From Patagioenas fasciata (Eukaryota; Chordata; Aves; Columbiformes; Columbidae): a DNA stretch of 64,000 bases. This document shows, in pieces, positions 1 through 13,200 of the stretch. A model generated the notes under the pieces. The model made no database searches, was not told the origin of the DNA, and saw only the letters and a program-made list of their open reading frames with translations. The first letter of the stretch is position 1; each line of letters starts with the position of its first letter. Made by a program: the position numbers and the translations under genes. The stretch spans positions 63,864,049-63,928,048 of the forward strand of contig NC_092560.1 in NCBI RefSeq assembly GCF_037038585.1. The letters are read 5' to 3'.

Positions 1-342
1 CATATGAAATTATAGTGTGATTTTTTGTGCTGAAATGAAAGTTAATGAACTTTTCTTAACAGCATAGTTCATGGCAGAACTGTAAAGAAGTACGTAGTAT
101 GAATAATCCCTGTCATGCATTGCTGATAGCATAATGCTGTCTTTGGATGTAGTTACATTTTGCATATCCTTCCCTGAGTGCATACTGGGGCAAACTATTA
201 CTTGTGTTTCACAGGAGAAAAGTACTAACTGTGTAGAAGACAGAAAATTAAAGCTTGGAATAAATCACTTTCAAATGCCTTTCTTTGCTAGACTCCCATT
301 AACAAGCTGGAATCTAAACGTCCCGTTATTTTTGTCCTCCAG

Positions 343-479
343 ATTTTTTAGTGCAGTTTCTAGAGCAACAGGTCTGCACTTTGAACTGGGATCTAGGTTT
401 TGTAACATACACCATGCAAGAAATTGGAGTGCCATTGCCAAGGCTGCTGGAAGTATATGACCAGTTATTTAAAGCACGG
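343..479 (+). CDS. NUP155: NUP155 third-from-last coding exon
   Basis: The frame reads [20 protein letters not shown] and then [20 protein letters not shown], ending in phase 0 at a GT donor (480). Two in-frame acceptor AGs lie 9 nt apart (341-342 and 350-351). Use of the second would start the exon at 352 and drop three codons. The first follows the better pyrimidine tract, so I chose 343. Confidence 0.85.
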
Positions 480-2718
480 GTAAGTAAAATAACTACAACA
501 TAAAAATTTTGTTTTCAGCTACTATTAAGGTCTGTCTTTAGCAGGAAGCACAAAATATATCAAAATATCAGTTTCATAGCTTTTTTTGATTCAAAGCCCC
601 TTAATGCTGCTTTTTTTTCCCCTGTTGACTTTATTCACTTCAATCTTAAAGTATAAGGAAAGTTGTTAATCCTTTTATTTTACCTAAATCTGATATGGAT
701 TAAGTAGGATTAGAATTGTTATGTTGTAGAAGGAACAGCATATTTTGAATATATTAATCTTGTTTCCTATTAATGATTAAAATTTGCTGTATTACTGCAT
801 CTTGTCTAATCTATTGATGCAGTAGGCATAAAGAATAAGAACATCATATTTTTAAGTTTTGGTTTGTAGAACTAGTTTAAACAGAATTAAAACAACGATA
901 ATTGACTTTTTACCCAGATTCCTTACAATGTAAGGAATTCAGAACTTCCTAAAATCTATTACTTTACAGACTGTTTGGAAATGGAAAACTGAGTTAAATT
1001 TATGTATGATTTAGTACTCAAAAGTCAAAATAGTAAATTATAGACTTAATATAGATTAAGATAGAATTGCAGTTTGTTATATTTTTGTTACAATGAATAA
1101 ATAATTACCACACCTGACAATTTGTTTATACACACACACAGAGGGTATTTTTTTCTTCTCTTCTTAATAATTGTCTCCTTAATATTTTGGAATTCTTTTT
1201 TTTTTTTTTTAGGACCCATATTGGAATAGAATAAAAAAACCTTTACACCTTTTAGAGTGTATTCATTTACTGTTATCAGGATATGCACAAGATCCAACCA
1301 AAGTACTCCTGAGGTAAGAAAGGCAGCTTTATCTTAATAAATAGTGAAAGATATAAAATATCCTAAAGCTCTGCACTTCAGCAATCCCCAAAGCTTTTAA
1401 TCTTTCCTTTTGGGTGAACTTAGTAATCGCCACTAGGAAAGAAATACTGAGACTCCTCATTCAAAACCAGTTGGTAGAAGCTTGTAGGATCCTCCCTATA
1501 AACTACCTCAATAAAGAGAATTTTCTCCACTTCACTGAAGATTCATGAGGAACTGAGAGGATTATTTTGTAAAGTTTGGGAACATACTTTAAGCAGTAAT
1601 GTGAGGGAATCTGGGAAAAGTGGGGAAAAATGAGAATCTGGCATTTTGTGAATGAAACAAAGAATTGTTTAATGAAGAAAGGCTAGGAGCACCGAGTTCT
1701 TGTTTTCTGGAAAAGAGGAGACTAAGCCTGGGGACAGATCTACCCAAATTATTTTTAAAAGGTTGGTGATGAATCAGTCTCCAGGACTAAAATTTAGCTT
1801 AGTCTGCAGCAAGATTTTAATATTAATTTAATTAATTTCATATGAAGACTATAATTATTAGGCTTAATAATAGAAAAAGCTTTTAGTTGGAAGAATAGCT
1901 ATGTGCTTGAACAAGTTGCCTGCATATTATGGAATCTTTAGCTTTCACAACTTTTCTGAATAGACTATACAAACTTCAGTTAGAACTATCTTGTCACAGT
2001 GAGCAGAACTAGGCGAAGTCTTGATAATACTTCTAACCATATTTTTTCTGATTCTCTTGAAAATATACATGCAAATGTCCCCAGTTCACATATAGTTTAC
2101 ATCTGTCTTTTCCCACGTTTTTGGTCTTTTATGCTTAGCTGATTTAAACACTCAAACTTATTAGAGCCTTAGTGAATGTTTTCTAATTTTAATATCTGCT
2201 TAGATATTAGTACATAAATTGTTGTAGTCTGGTACTAATTTTAGATATTTAAATTGCTATCTAAATTAAGAACTTGCACATTGGTTACGTTAATAGGTAA
2301 AATAATATCTCAAAGATTTCACATTGCCCTTAACTGTATCATGTTTCATTGTTTATTATTAGAGAAATAGTAATTATTTATTTTCCCGTTATGCCTTGGT
2401 CACAGGCGTTAGATTTCAAAAACAAGTAGTTCTAATAAATAGTTAAATAATTACGAGTAGCTGACAGATGTCTTACTGGTATGTTATTTCATTAAATCTC
2501 AATGCTCACTTTCTATTTCAGATGAATTCTAATACACAGAAACAAAAAGGAGCTCATTATTATTCTGTTTTCTTTACAGGCGACGATTCACAAATGTTTG
2601 CTTGGATGCTGTTAGTTGCTACCTGGTTGAACTTCAGTCTATGAGCCCAACACTAGTGGTGCAGACTACTATCGGAAATTTTAAATCACTACAAGCTAAA
2701 TTAGAACGGCTTCAGTGA
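343..2718 (+). CDS. NUP155: NUP155, 3' end of gene (last three coding exons)
   Basis: Three spliced exons (343-479, 1213-1313, 2580-2718) give one continuous C-terminal reading frame ending in TGA at 2716-2718. Telling segments are [20 protein letters not shown], then [18 protein letters not shown], then [20 protein letters not shown], and a final [12 protein letters not shown]; these match what I know of the end of nucleoporin 155. The family protein is a large scaffold of the nuclear pore inner ring, with an N-terminal beta-propeller and a C-terminal alpha-solenoid; only the end of the solenoid is here. The rest of the gene lies left of the window. CPLANE1 follows on the same strand, as in human 5p13.2. 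All junctions are GT-AG and in phase. Identification is from protein similarity recognised by eye. Confidence 0.93.
1213..1313 (+). CDS. NUP155: NUP155 penultimate coding exon
   Basis: It follows a poly-T acceptor and starts in phase 0 with [18 protein letters not shown]. It ends two bases into an arginine codon at a GTAAGA donor. It is 101 nt long. Confidence 0.92.
2580..2718 (+). CDS. NUP155: NUP155 terminal coding exon
   Basis: The first base completes the split arginine codon. The frame then reads [20 protein letters not shown] and ends with [12 protein letters not shown] and TGA at 2716-2718. Confidence 0.94.
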
Positions 2719-3000
2719 TTGACTAATATAATAACAAATCTCAGATAAATGAACTATGTGATAAAAGTTCAGATGTCTGCACTGAATCTCTGGAAGAACA
2801 AATCCTCAGAAAGAAGTTCTGAGAAAGTTGTATCTCCTGCTGCAGTTACCAGTTGTGTGGCCTGTATTCGTGCTATTCCAAAGGTATCTGTGAGTTGTAA
2901 AGTAAATGTGACAAATTGAGTTCCTTTTACTACTACCAATTTTTTTAACAATGGAAAGCTTGTTTTTAATACTGTTGAAATAAAATACATTGTGTGATCT
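2719..3000 (+). other. NUP155: NUP155 3' untranslated region
   Basis: Short 3' UTR between the stop codon and the cleavage region just after the AATAAA hexamer at 2979-2984, which is followed by a TG/T-rich downstream element. The exact cleavage base cannot be read from sequence. Confidence 0.7.
2979..2984 (+). terminator. NUP155 poly(A) signal AATAAA
   Basis: Canonical hexamer about 260 nt past the NUP155 stop, followed within 20 nt by a TGTGTGATCTTTT stretch typical of a downstream GU/U-rich element. Confidence 0.8.
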
Positions 3001-3887
3001 TTTCCTTAATGATTAAAAATATTTGGAAATTTTTTTAACTTTTCTTAGTGTAAAGTAAAGGAGGAGAGTAGGATGCAAAAATCTTCTTGATAGCTATTTT
3101 ACAAGTATCAAAATAGAAAATGACAACTGCAGAAGGTAAGATGATGATAAAAGGGCATGTAAAGGCCATCATACTGGGAAGTAGTGATGTAGTCCTAAAT
3201 ATCTGCCTGAGTTTCTTGGCAGATCTTTCAGTAACAAAGATAATTATTCTTTCGTAACGGTCACTTTACACACAAGCTGCCTCTGTAAACAGCACGTTTG
3301 GGATGAATTTGCAGAAACTAGCAATCTAATTTGTATTGGAAGTAAAAGAACAGAATTAAAAGCCCATCAAATTATTTTCCCTATCCATTTTAATAAGTAT
3401 GTTGTATCTGTTAAAAAGAAATCAAGAAGTGACTTCTCTTACTTCCATTACATGCACACAAGCACCAAATAGTGTATATTCCTTTAAAGAAGTGAAGCCA
3501 ACGCATCATCCTCTATGCATGCTTCCTACAATTTTAAAATCTTTTCCTACAAGGAAATTTGTCTCTGTTTTACTGTCATGCATTGTGTATGTATTCAGCA
3601 ACACAAACTCTATATAACATGCACAAGAAATTGCCAGTTCGTAGTGGTCTTTAGTCTTTCTCAAGTAACTTATTCACGTAAGTAAATAATGACAGTTTAG
3701 AGAGATTTTTAATGTGGCAAAGAAGCAAGCATCTTTATGCCTACAGATTTAGACATCTACTTGGAAGCTATCTACTTATAGCCTTTACCTTTATCTGATT
3801 ACTATGCTCTGAAGTTTTATTTAAAATACACCCATTAATTTCCTTTGCCTGTGAACTGCCAGGTACATTCTGATGATTTTCAGCCAG
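3001..3887. other. Intergenic, nothing recognised
   Basis: AT-rich DNA between the NUP155 poly(A) site and the first CR1. I see no exon, RNA gene or repeat that I can name. Confidence 0.5.
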
Positions 3888-4853
3888 GGAATCATAGAAT
3901 TATTGGGTTGGAAGAGACCCTCAGGATCACTGAGTCCAACCATAACCTAACTCTAGCACTAAACCATGTCTGTAAGAACCTCATCTGAATGCCTTTTAAA
4001 CACCTCCAGGGATGGTGATTCCACCACTTCCCTGGACAGCCTGTTCCAGTGCCTGACAACCCCTTTCGTGAATAAATTTTTCCTAATATCCAATCTGAAC
4101 CTCCCCTGGTGCAACTTGAGGCTATTTCCTCTTCTCCTATCACTTGCTACTTGAGAGAAGAGACCAAACACCCTCCGTGCTACAACCTCCTCTCAGGTAG
4201 TTGTAGACAGTGATAAGGTCTTCCCTCAGCCTCCTTTTCTCCAGGCTGAACAGCCCCAGTTCCCTCTTCAGACTTGTGCTCCAGACCCCTCTCCAGCTGC
4301 ATTGCCCTTCTCTGCACTCTCTCCAGCACCTCAATGTCTTTCCTGTAGTGAGGGGGCCAAAACTGAACACAGAATTTGAGGTGTGGCCTCACCAGTGCTG
4401 AGTACAGGGGGATGATTGCTTCTCTAGTCCTGCTGGCCGCACTATTCCTGACACAACCCAAGATGCTGTTGGCCGCCTGGGCACACTGCTGGCTCATGTT
4501 CAGCCACTGTTGACCAACACCCCCAGATCCCTCTCTGCCAGGCAGCTTTCCAGTCACTCTTCCCCCAAGCCTGTAGTGCTGCCTGGGGTTGTTGTGACCC
4601 AAGTGAGGACCTGGCACTTGGCTTTTTCGAAACTCATACAATTAGCCTCAGCCCATTGATCCAGCCTGTCCAGATCCCTCTGTAGAGCCTTCCTGCCCTC
4701 CAGCAGATCAACACCTCCAGGCAACTTGGTGTCACTTTTAAACTTACTGAGGGTACACTCAGTACCCTCGTCCAGATCATTGATAAAGAGATTAAACAGA
4801 TCTGGCCCCAGTACTGATACTGATCCCTGGGGAACACAATTCACACAGCAAAG
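3888..4853 (-). mobile_element. CR1 LINE, 5'-truncated, ~1 kb
   Basis: The left edge carries the CR1 3' terminus in reverse (GAATCATAGAAT, complement of the ATTCTATGATTC repeat). Rightwards, on the minus strand, come the conserved 3' body and, near 4554-4844, the reverse-transcriptase segment with the [20 protein letters not shown] region. The catalytic F-A-D-D block reads FKSD, and the frame is interrupted several times further on, so the copy is dead. It is cut off at the 5' end inside the RT domain, as is usual for CR1. Confidence 0.93.
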
Positions 4854-5944
4854 TGATATGTAAACTAGAGTACATCTCTTTTTTACCTCTTGTTAAATCA
4901 AAATAGAGCTGAAATCTTAATATTTTCTCTTTTGTCAGTGTTGAAATTTCCTCACTATGTATTTAAATAGAGGAATTCCTGTACATCCTGGGAAAGAGCT
5001 GCGTCTTTCCATTAAAAGTGTACTACATTTAGATATGACAAGTTGGGGCCTTTTTTTCTGATGATGGCTGTGTTTCACACGAAGGATGCCATTTATGTTT
5101 AGCCCAGTCTTGTTATTGCAGGTTCTGTTCATACTCCATACATGTTGTCCCAAGTCTTGCCTGATCTATGTAATTTTTTTCATCTAAATTTTAATATTTT
5201 CACAAAATTATGTTCTGTTGAGCCATATTCCATAATCTAGGTAAGCAGTTTATTTCTGTTTTCAGATCTGGACAAATGACTGGAAAGTTTGGAATAAGCA
5301 CAAGTCAGAGACCTGAGTTTCAGCTCCTTTTTTTTTCCCTTCCTTTTTTTTTTCTTTTTTTTTTTCCTTTTGGTTTTTTTTCCCAGTTAATGGAATAATA
5401 ATGCCTCTGGAAATATTACAGGTTTTTCCAAAGCTGGAGTATTTCAAAGTACCTTAAGAGTTATCTTTTGGATTTTTCAGATGATTGCAGGTAATTTCAG
5501 TGTAGACATTGCCTTCTGTTTTCATAGTGCTCTGCACTCAGATGGAGAAGGGGTGGGTTCTGTTTCCAGTTTAAATTTGGATGGCTGTGGAAGCCTAGTA
5601 GAAGAGGAGAGAGCTGGGTGAATTAATGCAGGTAGCTGAAACAAGTGGTGAAAAGCACATGGATGTAACCGAGCAACATGAATGTGAACCACTCCTTAAC
5701 AAAATTCAAAATTGTCAACAACTGGGTTATTACTTTAGTTGATCGTGGTTTTTTTTGTCCCAACGTTACTCGTTTTTGATCAAGATTGTGGTTAAGGGAA
5801 GGTAGAAAAGGACTTGGTCTGAAGTGGTTTAAGGGCATAAGTGCTTTAAGTGAATCATAAGGCGCTTCTTCGAAAGTGAGTGCTCACCCTACTTCTCGTG
5901 TTTCACCTGAATTCCTGTATCCGATAGGGAGCGTTGGTGTCACA
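4854..5944. other. Intergenic, upstream of CpG island
   Basis: AT-rich spacer between the CR1 and the island. It includes a T-rich stretch at about 5322-5385 but no exon or named repeat. The base composition changes sharply near 5900 as the CpG island begins. Confidence 0.5.
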
Positions 5945-6840
5945 CGGTGGTCTCCTATAGTCGCTTATCCCTCCCCTCTGACGGCCGATGGCGGTGCAGG
6001 TTTTCTCCTTGGAACTTCAGCAGTCGCCCTATCACCCCTGGACTGACCACCACAGCCACTACGCGGTGCCCGGCTGTCTCCGTGGTCAGTTTTCTCCAAA
6101 CGCATGGGACTTCTACACAGCCTGCCAGGCTGGCACGTTGGGAAGCGAAGCGGCGGACGAGAGCCGTGCGCTGAGCCTGGCCGGGTGTCCCGGGCACCAC
6201 AACCGCTGAGCCGCTGTATGGTGAGCGGGCCTGCCGCCAGCAACCCCCCACCAGCTCCTAGCGCGGCGACCGCCGAGCTGAGCCAACTCGCAGAGCGGGG
6301 CTCGGCCCCGCGCCTGCGCACTGTGCTGCACGGGCCCCGCCCCCGGCTGTTGGCGGCCGACCGTGTGTCGAGGCGCGGAGCGGTGGGGGTGCCGGGTTTC
6401 GATGCGATGTGGGACCCCATCAGCAGCTGTGGTGAGCATCGGTTTGGGCACCTACCGCCCTCCTTTGTCTGTGTCCCTCGGGGACGGAGTTTGCCGGAGG
6501 GACCGTCTCTGCCCTGACTCGAGCAGCAGTGGCGGTGGGAGGCTTGTGGGTGGCGGCGGGAGGAAAACACTCGTCTCCTCCTCAGTGCCTGCTCGCGCGG
6601 GAGCGGCTGGTCCGTGCTCTGCTTCGCTTCGGGGGCTGTGCCCACCCCGAAGCGTGGGGCATCGTAGCTGATGCATTTCGGTGGCGGGCGGCGCCGCGGT
6701 CCGTCACCCCGCGGCCTGAGGCGGCTCCGAGGCGGGAGCTCGTCGTCCCGCCGCCGCCCTCTGCCCGGGGAGCCCAGCTGGGGTTTGGCTTGCGTGTCTG
6801 ATCGCTTGCTCTTAGGAGGCTGTGGTATGTTTTCCTCACT
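5945..6840 (+). promoter_or_regulatory. CpG-island promoter of CPLANE1 with candidate non-coding first exon
   Basis: About 900 bp of GC-rich, CpG-dense sequence in an otherwise AT-rich window, placed immediately upstream of the CPLANE1 start codon exon. It contains an Sp1-type box (CCCCGCCCC near 6337) and a GCGCCTGCGCA element near 6310 resembling an NRF1 half-palindrome; no TATA box is evident. Two good donor sites could end the untranslated first exon: ATG|GTGAGC at 6220/6221 and GTG|GTGAGC at 6431/6432. I cannot tell which is used, nor where transcription starts. Long open frames in both directions here are by-products of few AT-rich stop codons. Confidence 0.8.
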
Positions 6841-7177
6841 GTCTGCGTTCTGATTAGAGCTTTTAGCGAGATACTTGGGGTCTTGGCTCCTCTCTCTCGA
6901 CTTTCAGGAACAAACGTGTAATCTGCACGGCCGAACTGCAAATAGCCTCGAGCTACGTGAATGAAAATAGCTGTTTTAGTTTGGAAGTATAAGTAAGCCT
7001 CGGTTGTGTTTGTGTTTACCAGGAAGCTGCTGTAGTTTGGAGTTTGTGTCTAGATTCTAATCTTCTACTTCCACACTGCAAAAATAAAAACTTCTGGTGT
7101 TTTGTTTTGTTTTCTTCAGATTCTCTATTGCTATGTGAAAAATCTCCTATTTGCTTTTCTTTGTAATGGTTACCTAG
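6841..7177 (+). other. Probable first intron of CPLANE1 (end of 5' UTR region)
   Basis: Transition from the CpG island to AT-rich sequence. Two acceptors could open the exon carrying the start codon: TTTTCTTCAG ending at 7119 and TACCTAG ending at 7177. Either leaves a short 5' UTR before ATG 7191. Confidence 0.5.
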
Positions 7178-7190
7178 AAGTGTAATAAGA

Positions 7191-7271
7191 ATGGAGATTA
7201 AGCTAGATGTTCTTATCTCTACATGCATCAAGCAAAGAAAACCGTGGCCTCGCATCTCATGGATTGGGCAG
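7191..7271 (+). CDS. CPLANE1: CPLANE1 coding exon 1 (start codon)
   Basis: Residues 1-27, beginning [15 protein letters not shown] lies in AGAATGG context. Ends in phase 0 at a GTAACT donor. The exon's 5' end is at 7120 or 7178. Confidence 0.93.
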
Positions 7272-10200
7272 GTAACTGTAATTAACTTATATTTCAATAA
7301 AATTCTGCAAAGAGTAGTCTTCTATATAATACTTGAACTTCCATACACAGAGAGGGGGTAAGAAACATATTCCACTTAGGAGTTATTGAAATCGTATTGA
7401 CTTGAGGCTGGAGAGTCAGCATTTCTCAGACAAACAATGGGGAATCTTTTTTTTTTTTGGTTTTCTGTTTTTCCCAAAAGACTTCCCCCCTATATAAGGT
7501 TGTTGTTTAGATGGTTCTGATATTTCATAACCTTTTTTACACTACATTGTTGGAAATGTTGGGTTTTTTTTTTTTTCCATTCCATCCTGCATTTGTTGAA
7601 AGAGCTGCTTTTCTTAAGCTTTTTTGATAAAATGAGGCTGTTTCTTTTTTTCTTCTAATATATGATTTGAGTTTAAGTAGGTAACTATTTCAGTCCAGTT
7701 TCTTCTATTGAAATCACTGGCAAAAATCTCACTACGTTAAACACTGCAAGACAAGATAGCTAGTTTAAGATTTGTTGTTGACCATCGTTTGCTGGCAGTT
7801 TTAATAATGTTTGCAAAATTACTTTCATAGGTTGAAACTTGTGAAACTTTAATCATCAATGTAGATTATGGCAAGGTGTAAAGTACTGTAGAGCAAATAT
7901 ATCAAAGAATGAACTTAATATTGTAATTGCGGTTGCCATATCAGTAGTAGTAGTAGTAATAGTATTGCCTAACATCTTTTCTCTGCATTATTTTGCAGAC
8001 TTTCAAGCAAAATAATGTTTTAAAGAATGAAATGTTCCTTTTTTCTTTCAACAGGAAAAAGAGGCTGTTTTTCTTCTAGATGATAAACATATAAATGAAA
8101 TTAACCTAGCATCAGGAAAAACAAAGAAGAAAATCCCTCGGCTGCAGTCACTGTTAAAAAATGTAGTTGTTTTAACAACATCAAGAAACGGTTAAGTATA
8201 ATACCTTATTTATTATAAACTCCTATTACTTTGTTTACTCAGGGGTATAGAGTATCTAAAGGATCTGCCAGTTCACTGTCAGCCTTAGAACTGTGGCTAA
8301 GGTGGAAGCAAAGTAATTATAAGTACTTCGTAATAATATTCTTCAAAACATTTCTCCCCCAATGAACACAGGTGCTTGGTTGGCAGGAATTCTTGAAACA
8401 GGAGAGCTATTTCTTTGGAATAAAGATCAGGACTGCTTGAAAATTGTGCCGGCAGCTGAAGAGTCTAGGAAAATATTTGCAGCAGCGCAAGGTATGTTTT
8501 TTTCAATTAGTCTTTTGAAAAATGGAACAGAGCGAAAGTGGTTTCTCTTTTAAGTGTTATCACACAAGTAAAAACTATATTCACACCTTGTTTTGCATTT
8601 CTGTAATTTGTGCGCTAGCTAAACTTTGACACATGCCCTTTCTGTCACTTGAATGGAATAGTTTTTTTCAATTTAGTAATCTTCTGTGAATAATAATTCA
8701 TTTTAAAATACAGTAACTGTTTTATTTTTCAATGGTTAGTTTTCAACTGTAGAAAAACATTCATTACTAGGTTATCAATACCTTAGAGCAGATATACATC
8801 TGATGTAAACCCTATGCACATAATTTGAAGTTTATTCTCTAGGTAAGTTTTTATGACAAATGCTAACTGGAGAGAATAATGTAAAGGCACATATTTGCAA
8901 ACCTTAATATAAAATATGGTCACATATTGAATTATCTCACTGATACCAGGTTGTAAAGTGAAGTATTGTACAAGCAATTCTGTCATTTCAGGGAAGATCT
9001 CTAGTGGATTTAGGAGCTGAAGGTAATAGTTATGCATTTATTAATCATTTTCATGAAAGATGGATTTCAAGAAAGACAATCTTGGTAAACAATTCCTAGT
9101 GGTTGAGTCTTGTGAGAAAGGTAAGTCATTAAATGCATCAACATGGAAATCTTCTTTGACATTACTGCTGTGCAAGGTCTGCTATTAGTGATGAAGCTGG
9201 TAATCAAAGGTAGTTAAGGTGTCAGTTTGGATTTCTTGTGATAGAGGAGAAACTTCTTTTTTCTTTTTAAATCTAAATCTTAACAGGGGAGCAGAAAATA
9301 TTCTGCCACGTTGTGTTTGTTGTTTTTTTTCCCAGACTGTTTGATGAAATTGTACTTATATGTATCTGGAGATGGCAGAAGGGCACTATTAACTACTCCT
9401 ACAGCATGTGTCTTATTGTGGGAGAGCACAGAACATGAAAGTACATCTTCTCATAAAAGTTCTTCTGGGCATTGGACACAAATTTTGCCTGATGAATCAG
9501 TCATGTTGCCTTCTATTGAAGAAAAAGAAATTGGAGTGCATGCTGCTTTCATACAAAATGAGGTAAAAAAAAAAAAAAGCCCTAAGCTAATCATTTAATC
9601 TCTTAAGTAAATTATAGCCCCAGAAACTGCCATGTATTTTGAGAGCACTGTCTGCTTCTTTGGTGTAGTGTGTAACTGTTCAGTTCGTATTGGATTTAAT
9701 GATAACATAAAAGCAACCACACTGGATCAGACCGAAGTTTATCTAGCCCAGTAATATTCTTGCCAGTTTTTCTGTTTCTGAATGACAACACTGCTGTTTA
9801 ATCTGAATTGTAATAGTTATTGATTCAAGTATATAAATATTTAAAGTGAAAATTGTGTAACCAGGTTTTTGTGTTTGTTTTGGTTTTGTCCACAGATACT
9901 GGGCGATTGCTGTTTGTGTTCTTTTGTGTTTTACTCTGGAGAATGTTTGGTGCTCACATTTTTGGTTCTTCGATGGCATGAAAGTAGCTTTAAATATGTT
10001 AGGTAAGTTCAAAGATATTTGAAGTTACATTAGTTTAAGAGGAAGACTTATTACAAAGTGCCTTAGAGCTGGGATTCAGTTGAACACATTTACATTTATG
10101 TCCAAGTAGCCTATGGTTATAAGCACCTACATGTGTTTGCATGTGTATGCTCATAGTGTGCTACATTATATATGCATAATCAGTCCATATAGGCATATAT

Positions 10201-13200
10201 ATAATCCATGTATGGTATTTTTAAAGTATTATAATGTGGTTAATTTAACAGTATTTCTGTATGTATTCCATACTTCATTATTGAATTACGCCTAAATAAA
10301 ACTGTGTGTATACATTTTTAGAATCTTTTTAGCATCATAGAATGGTTTGGGTAGAAAAGGATGTCTAAAGATCATCTAGTTCACCACCCCTGCCATGGGC
10401 AAGAACAACTTTCACTAGATAGGCTGCTGGAAGCCCAATCCAGCCTGACTTTGAACACTGCCAGGGATGGGGCATCCATGTTTTATTTGTTCAGAGCAAC
10501 ATACTGTTAATTTTTATTTTTCAATTTTGAGTATTCCTGTGTGGGAAGATGTTACACTTTTTGAGGAAGCTGTTCCCGGCTAGAATGCAAGTGCCTTAAT
10601 TACGTGGCATGCATCTATATTTGCGTGTTCTATACGTATTGCTCTAATCCCATAAAAATAATTCTCAGTGCTCAGACATATTGCTTAAATTTGTGTAAAT
10701 AGAAAGCATTTTTCATTGTAGAGTTTTTGAAGAAAACCAGATTTTTTTAGAATTATTGTTCATGCTTTGTATTTCTGTCTTGCATGGTTTTTTACTATAT
10801 ATGAATCATCTCGTTTAGTGTAATTAAGTAACCTCTTGGTGATGTCTTTTTTTCTTTCTTTTTTTTTTTTTTTTTATTCAGTTCTTTGCCATACCAGATC
10901 CACTGGGTACAGCAGACTTGTTCTCTTGTTGATTTGGTTCCTCACTGTGTGTCTGTGAAGTCAAGAGGAGCTTTGTTATGTGCATTTGCCAGAGATGGAC
11001 TTCTGCTTGCAGTAGCTATTAATCAAACTGATCCAATGGTATGAAGGATAGACAGTATGTTATTTAAGCTAATAGTTCCATTTGAACAAAGTGGTAACAA
11101 GGATTTAGTAAGACATTTTTAGGAGTGATTTTTCAGCATTCTTATTGATACACATGCTTATATTCACATTGATATCCATAGCTAATAGCAATTTTTAGTA
11201 ATAGTAAATTTTTGTCTGTAATATTTTGAATACTGTTATTCAGTTAAGAAATCCATGTAAGCTCCTCTGTTGTTTCTAATCTCCAAGAAGTACAATAATA
11301 AATTAATGTCAGTTACTGCATTGTATCTGCAGAGTCTGGATGATTCGCAGTCAGGCCTAAGCCTAATATGTATTGGCGGTTATGCACCCGCCTCATGATG
11401 TTTTTCCTTCTAACAACTCAGAGGCCAAATCTTAATGTAGTTTTTAGTGTTAATCATGACAGAAATATGAACTGACTTATTTAGTCTGCGAGGATGGGAT
11501 GATGCAGTCCTTCAAAGCTACACCTGTTATTCACCAGCAAAACTGGAGAGGAGTGATCTGTTATTATTTTGAGGGGTTTAGATAAAGTTATGTTAAAAAT
11601 AATATTGAATTATGTCTTGAACATATAATAATGTTTAATTATTTTTCAAATGTATAAATATGTATAGAAATTAATAAATACTCTAAATAGCAATAAATAT
11701 TGAAGTGCAATGTCACTTTCATGTGTAATAACATTTCCAGTACACCAAATGTAATGCAGAAGTTGCTAATAGAAATTGATTTTTATAATAATGATGTTTT
11801 GATACAGACATTTATGTCTTCTTTACATTTACTTTTTCTTTCTAGGCAACTCAGATTTTATTTCTAAACACATTGAATTTTGTAACTGTTTTGGGTAGCC
11901 TTAAAGGTTGTAGTAGCAAGAATAGCACGGTCCCATCCAAGTTTATCAGGTCAGTAAGTAGTGTTGTTTCTTGTGGATTTGTTGGGTTTGTGTTGTGCTG
12001 GTTTTTTAATTGTTGCTGTTACTTATTTTGTTAACTGTCCTAATATTTTGATACAGCAATTTGACAGAGGATTTTTTTTTTCCCTGCCAATTTAGATCTT
12101 ACTGGGTTGGCGATATGAGTTGGACTCCTGATAGCCTTTTCTTGGCTTGCATGTTAAAACGTGGATCTTTGATTTTATTGACATGTATGGGTGAATTGCT
12201 AACCTTGATTACTTCTGGCTGCTCTGTAGAATTTGGACCAGCAGAGTTTATTCCATTTCATCCACTAATAACATGCAGGTAAAAGTGTTCAAAACTGTTT
12301 ATACGTTTCTGTCATATGATCATATCTTACTTTCTAACATATTTCTTACAATTTTACATAAACTTAATCCTTCAAATTCACTCTTTAGCTTTTCATGTGT
12401 CTTCTCAATATCTTTCTCCTTCATAGTTCTCTTCTATTTCTTAAATGGGTTTGTCCTGATGAAAATTGGCATTGTAACAATGTAAGTATACATTAAGTGA
12501 TTTGTTTTTTTAAAAAAGTGTTTGAATTTAGTAGTAATTAAAAATAGCATACACAAGAAGAGCTAGATAAGGAAGTGTGATATAGAAATTTAAATTCAAA
12601 TTGTGAAAAAATAGATATAATACTTACTGATGAAATACTTAGAGAATACTAAAAGCTTTATTTATTTTTCTTTAAATTAAAATAGTTGCAACTGGAGCAA
12701 AATACTGGCATCTTGCAGGCATAAATAGTGTTATCCAGATTGCTCATCTTGCAAAAATTTAGACACTTCTTTAGTATTCTGAATGGACCTATTGGGACAG
12801 TAGTGTAAGTGGTATTAAATATTCATGAGTTATATTTCTGTCTCTCTTCTGTTCGTAATTATTATATATAGTTCCTTCTTATTTTTTGATGTATCTTTAT
12901 TTTAGACAGCAGCACTATTTTTGTCAAGACTCTAGTCAGTCTCTGGGTTCTTCAGCTTCTGAAAATGACCTTATGAGACAGAGATTCTCTGTTGCTTCGC
13001 ATTCAAGATTGCCCTACCTCATTGTCTCTGATGGATACATGATAACAGTGCTTAAATTTCCTAACAACCTTTCACCATCAGGATTTATAAGAACTCTTTT
13101 GCTTGATTCAACCCAACGGCTTGAAAATATTCGTTGGAATTTGCTGAACTCCGAGGTAGGGTGATGAATTGTTTTGTAGCCTCTAAGTAAAAAATTTCAC

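Noticed and set aside
4180-4844. Open frames of up to 153 codons
   Set aside because: They lie inside the CR1 element and are pieces or shadows of its decayed RT frame.
5965-6645. A 226-codon minus-strand open frame and several others in the CpG island
   Set aside because: GC-rich DNA has few stop codons; the peptides are Arg/Pro/Ser-rich with no family resemblance, and both strands and several frames are open at once.
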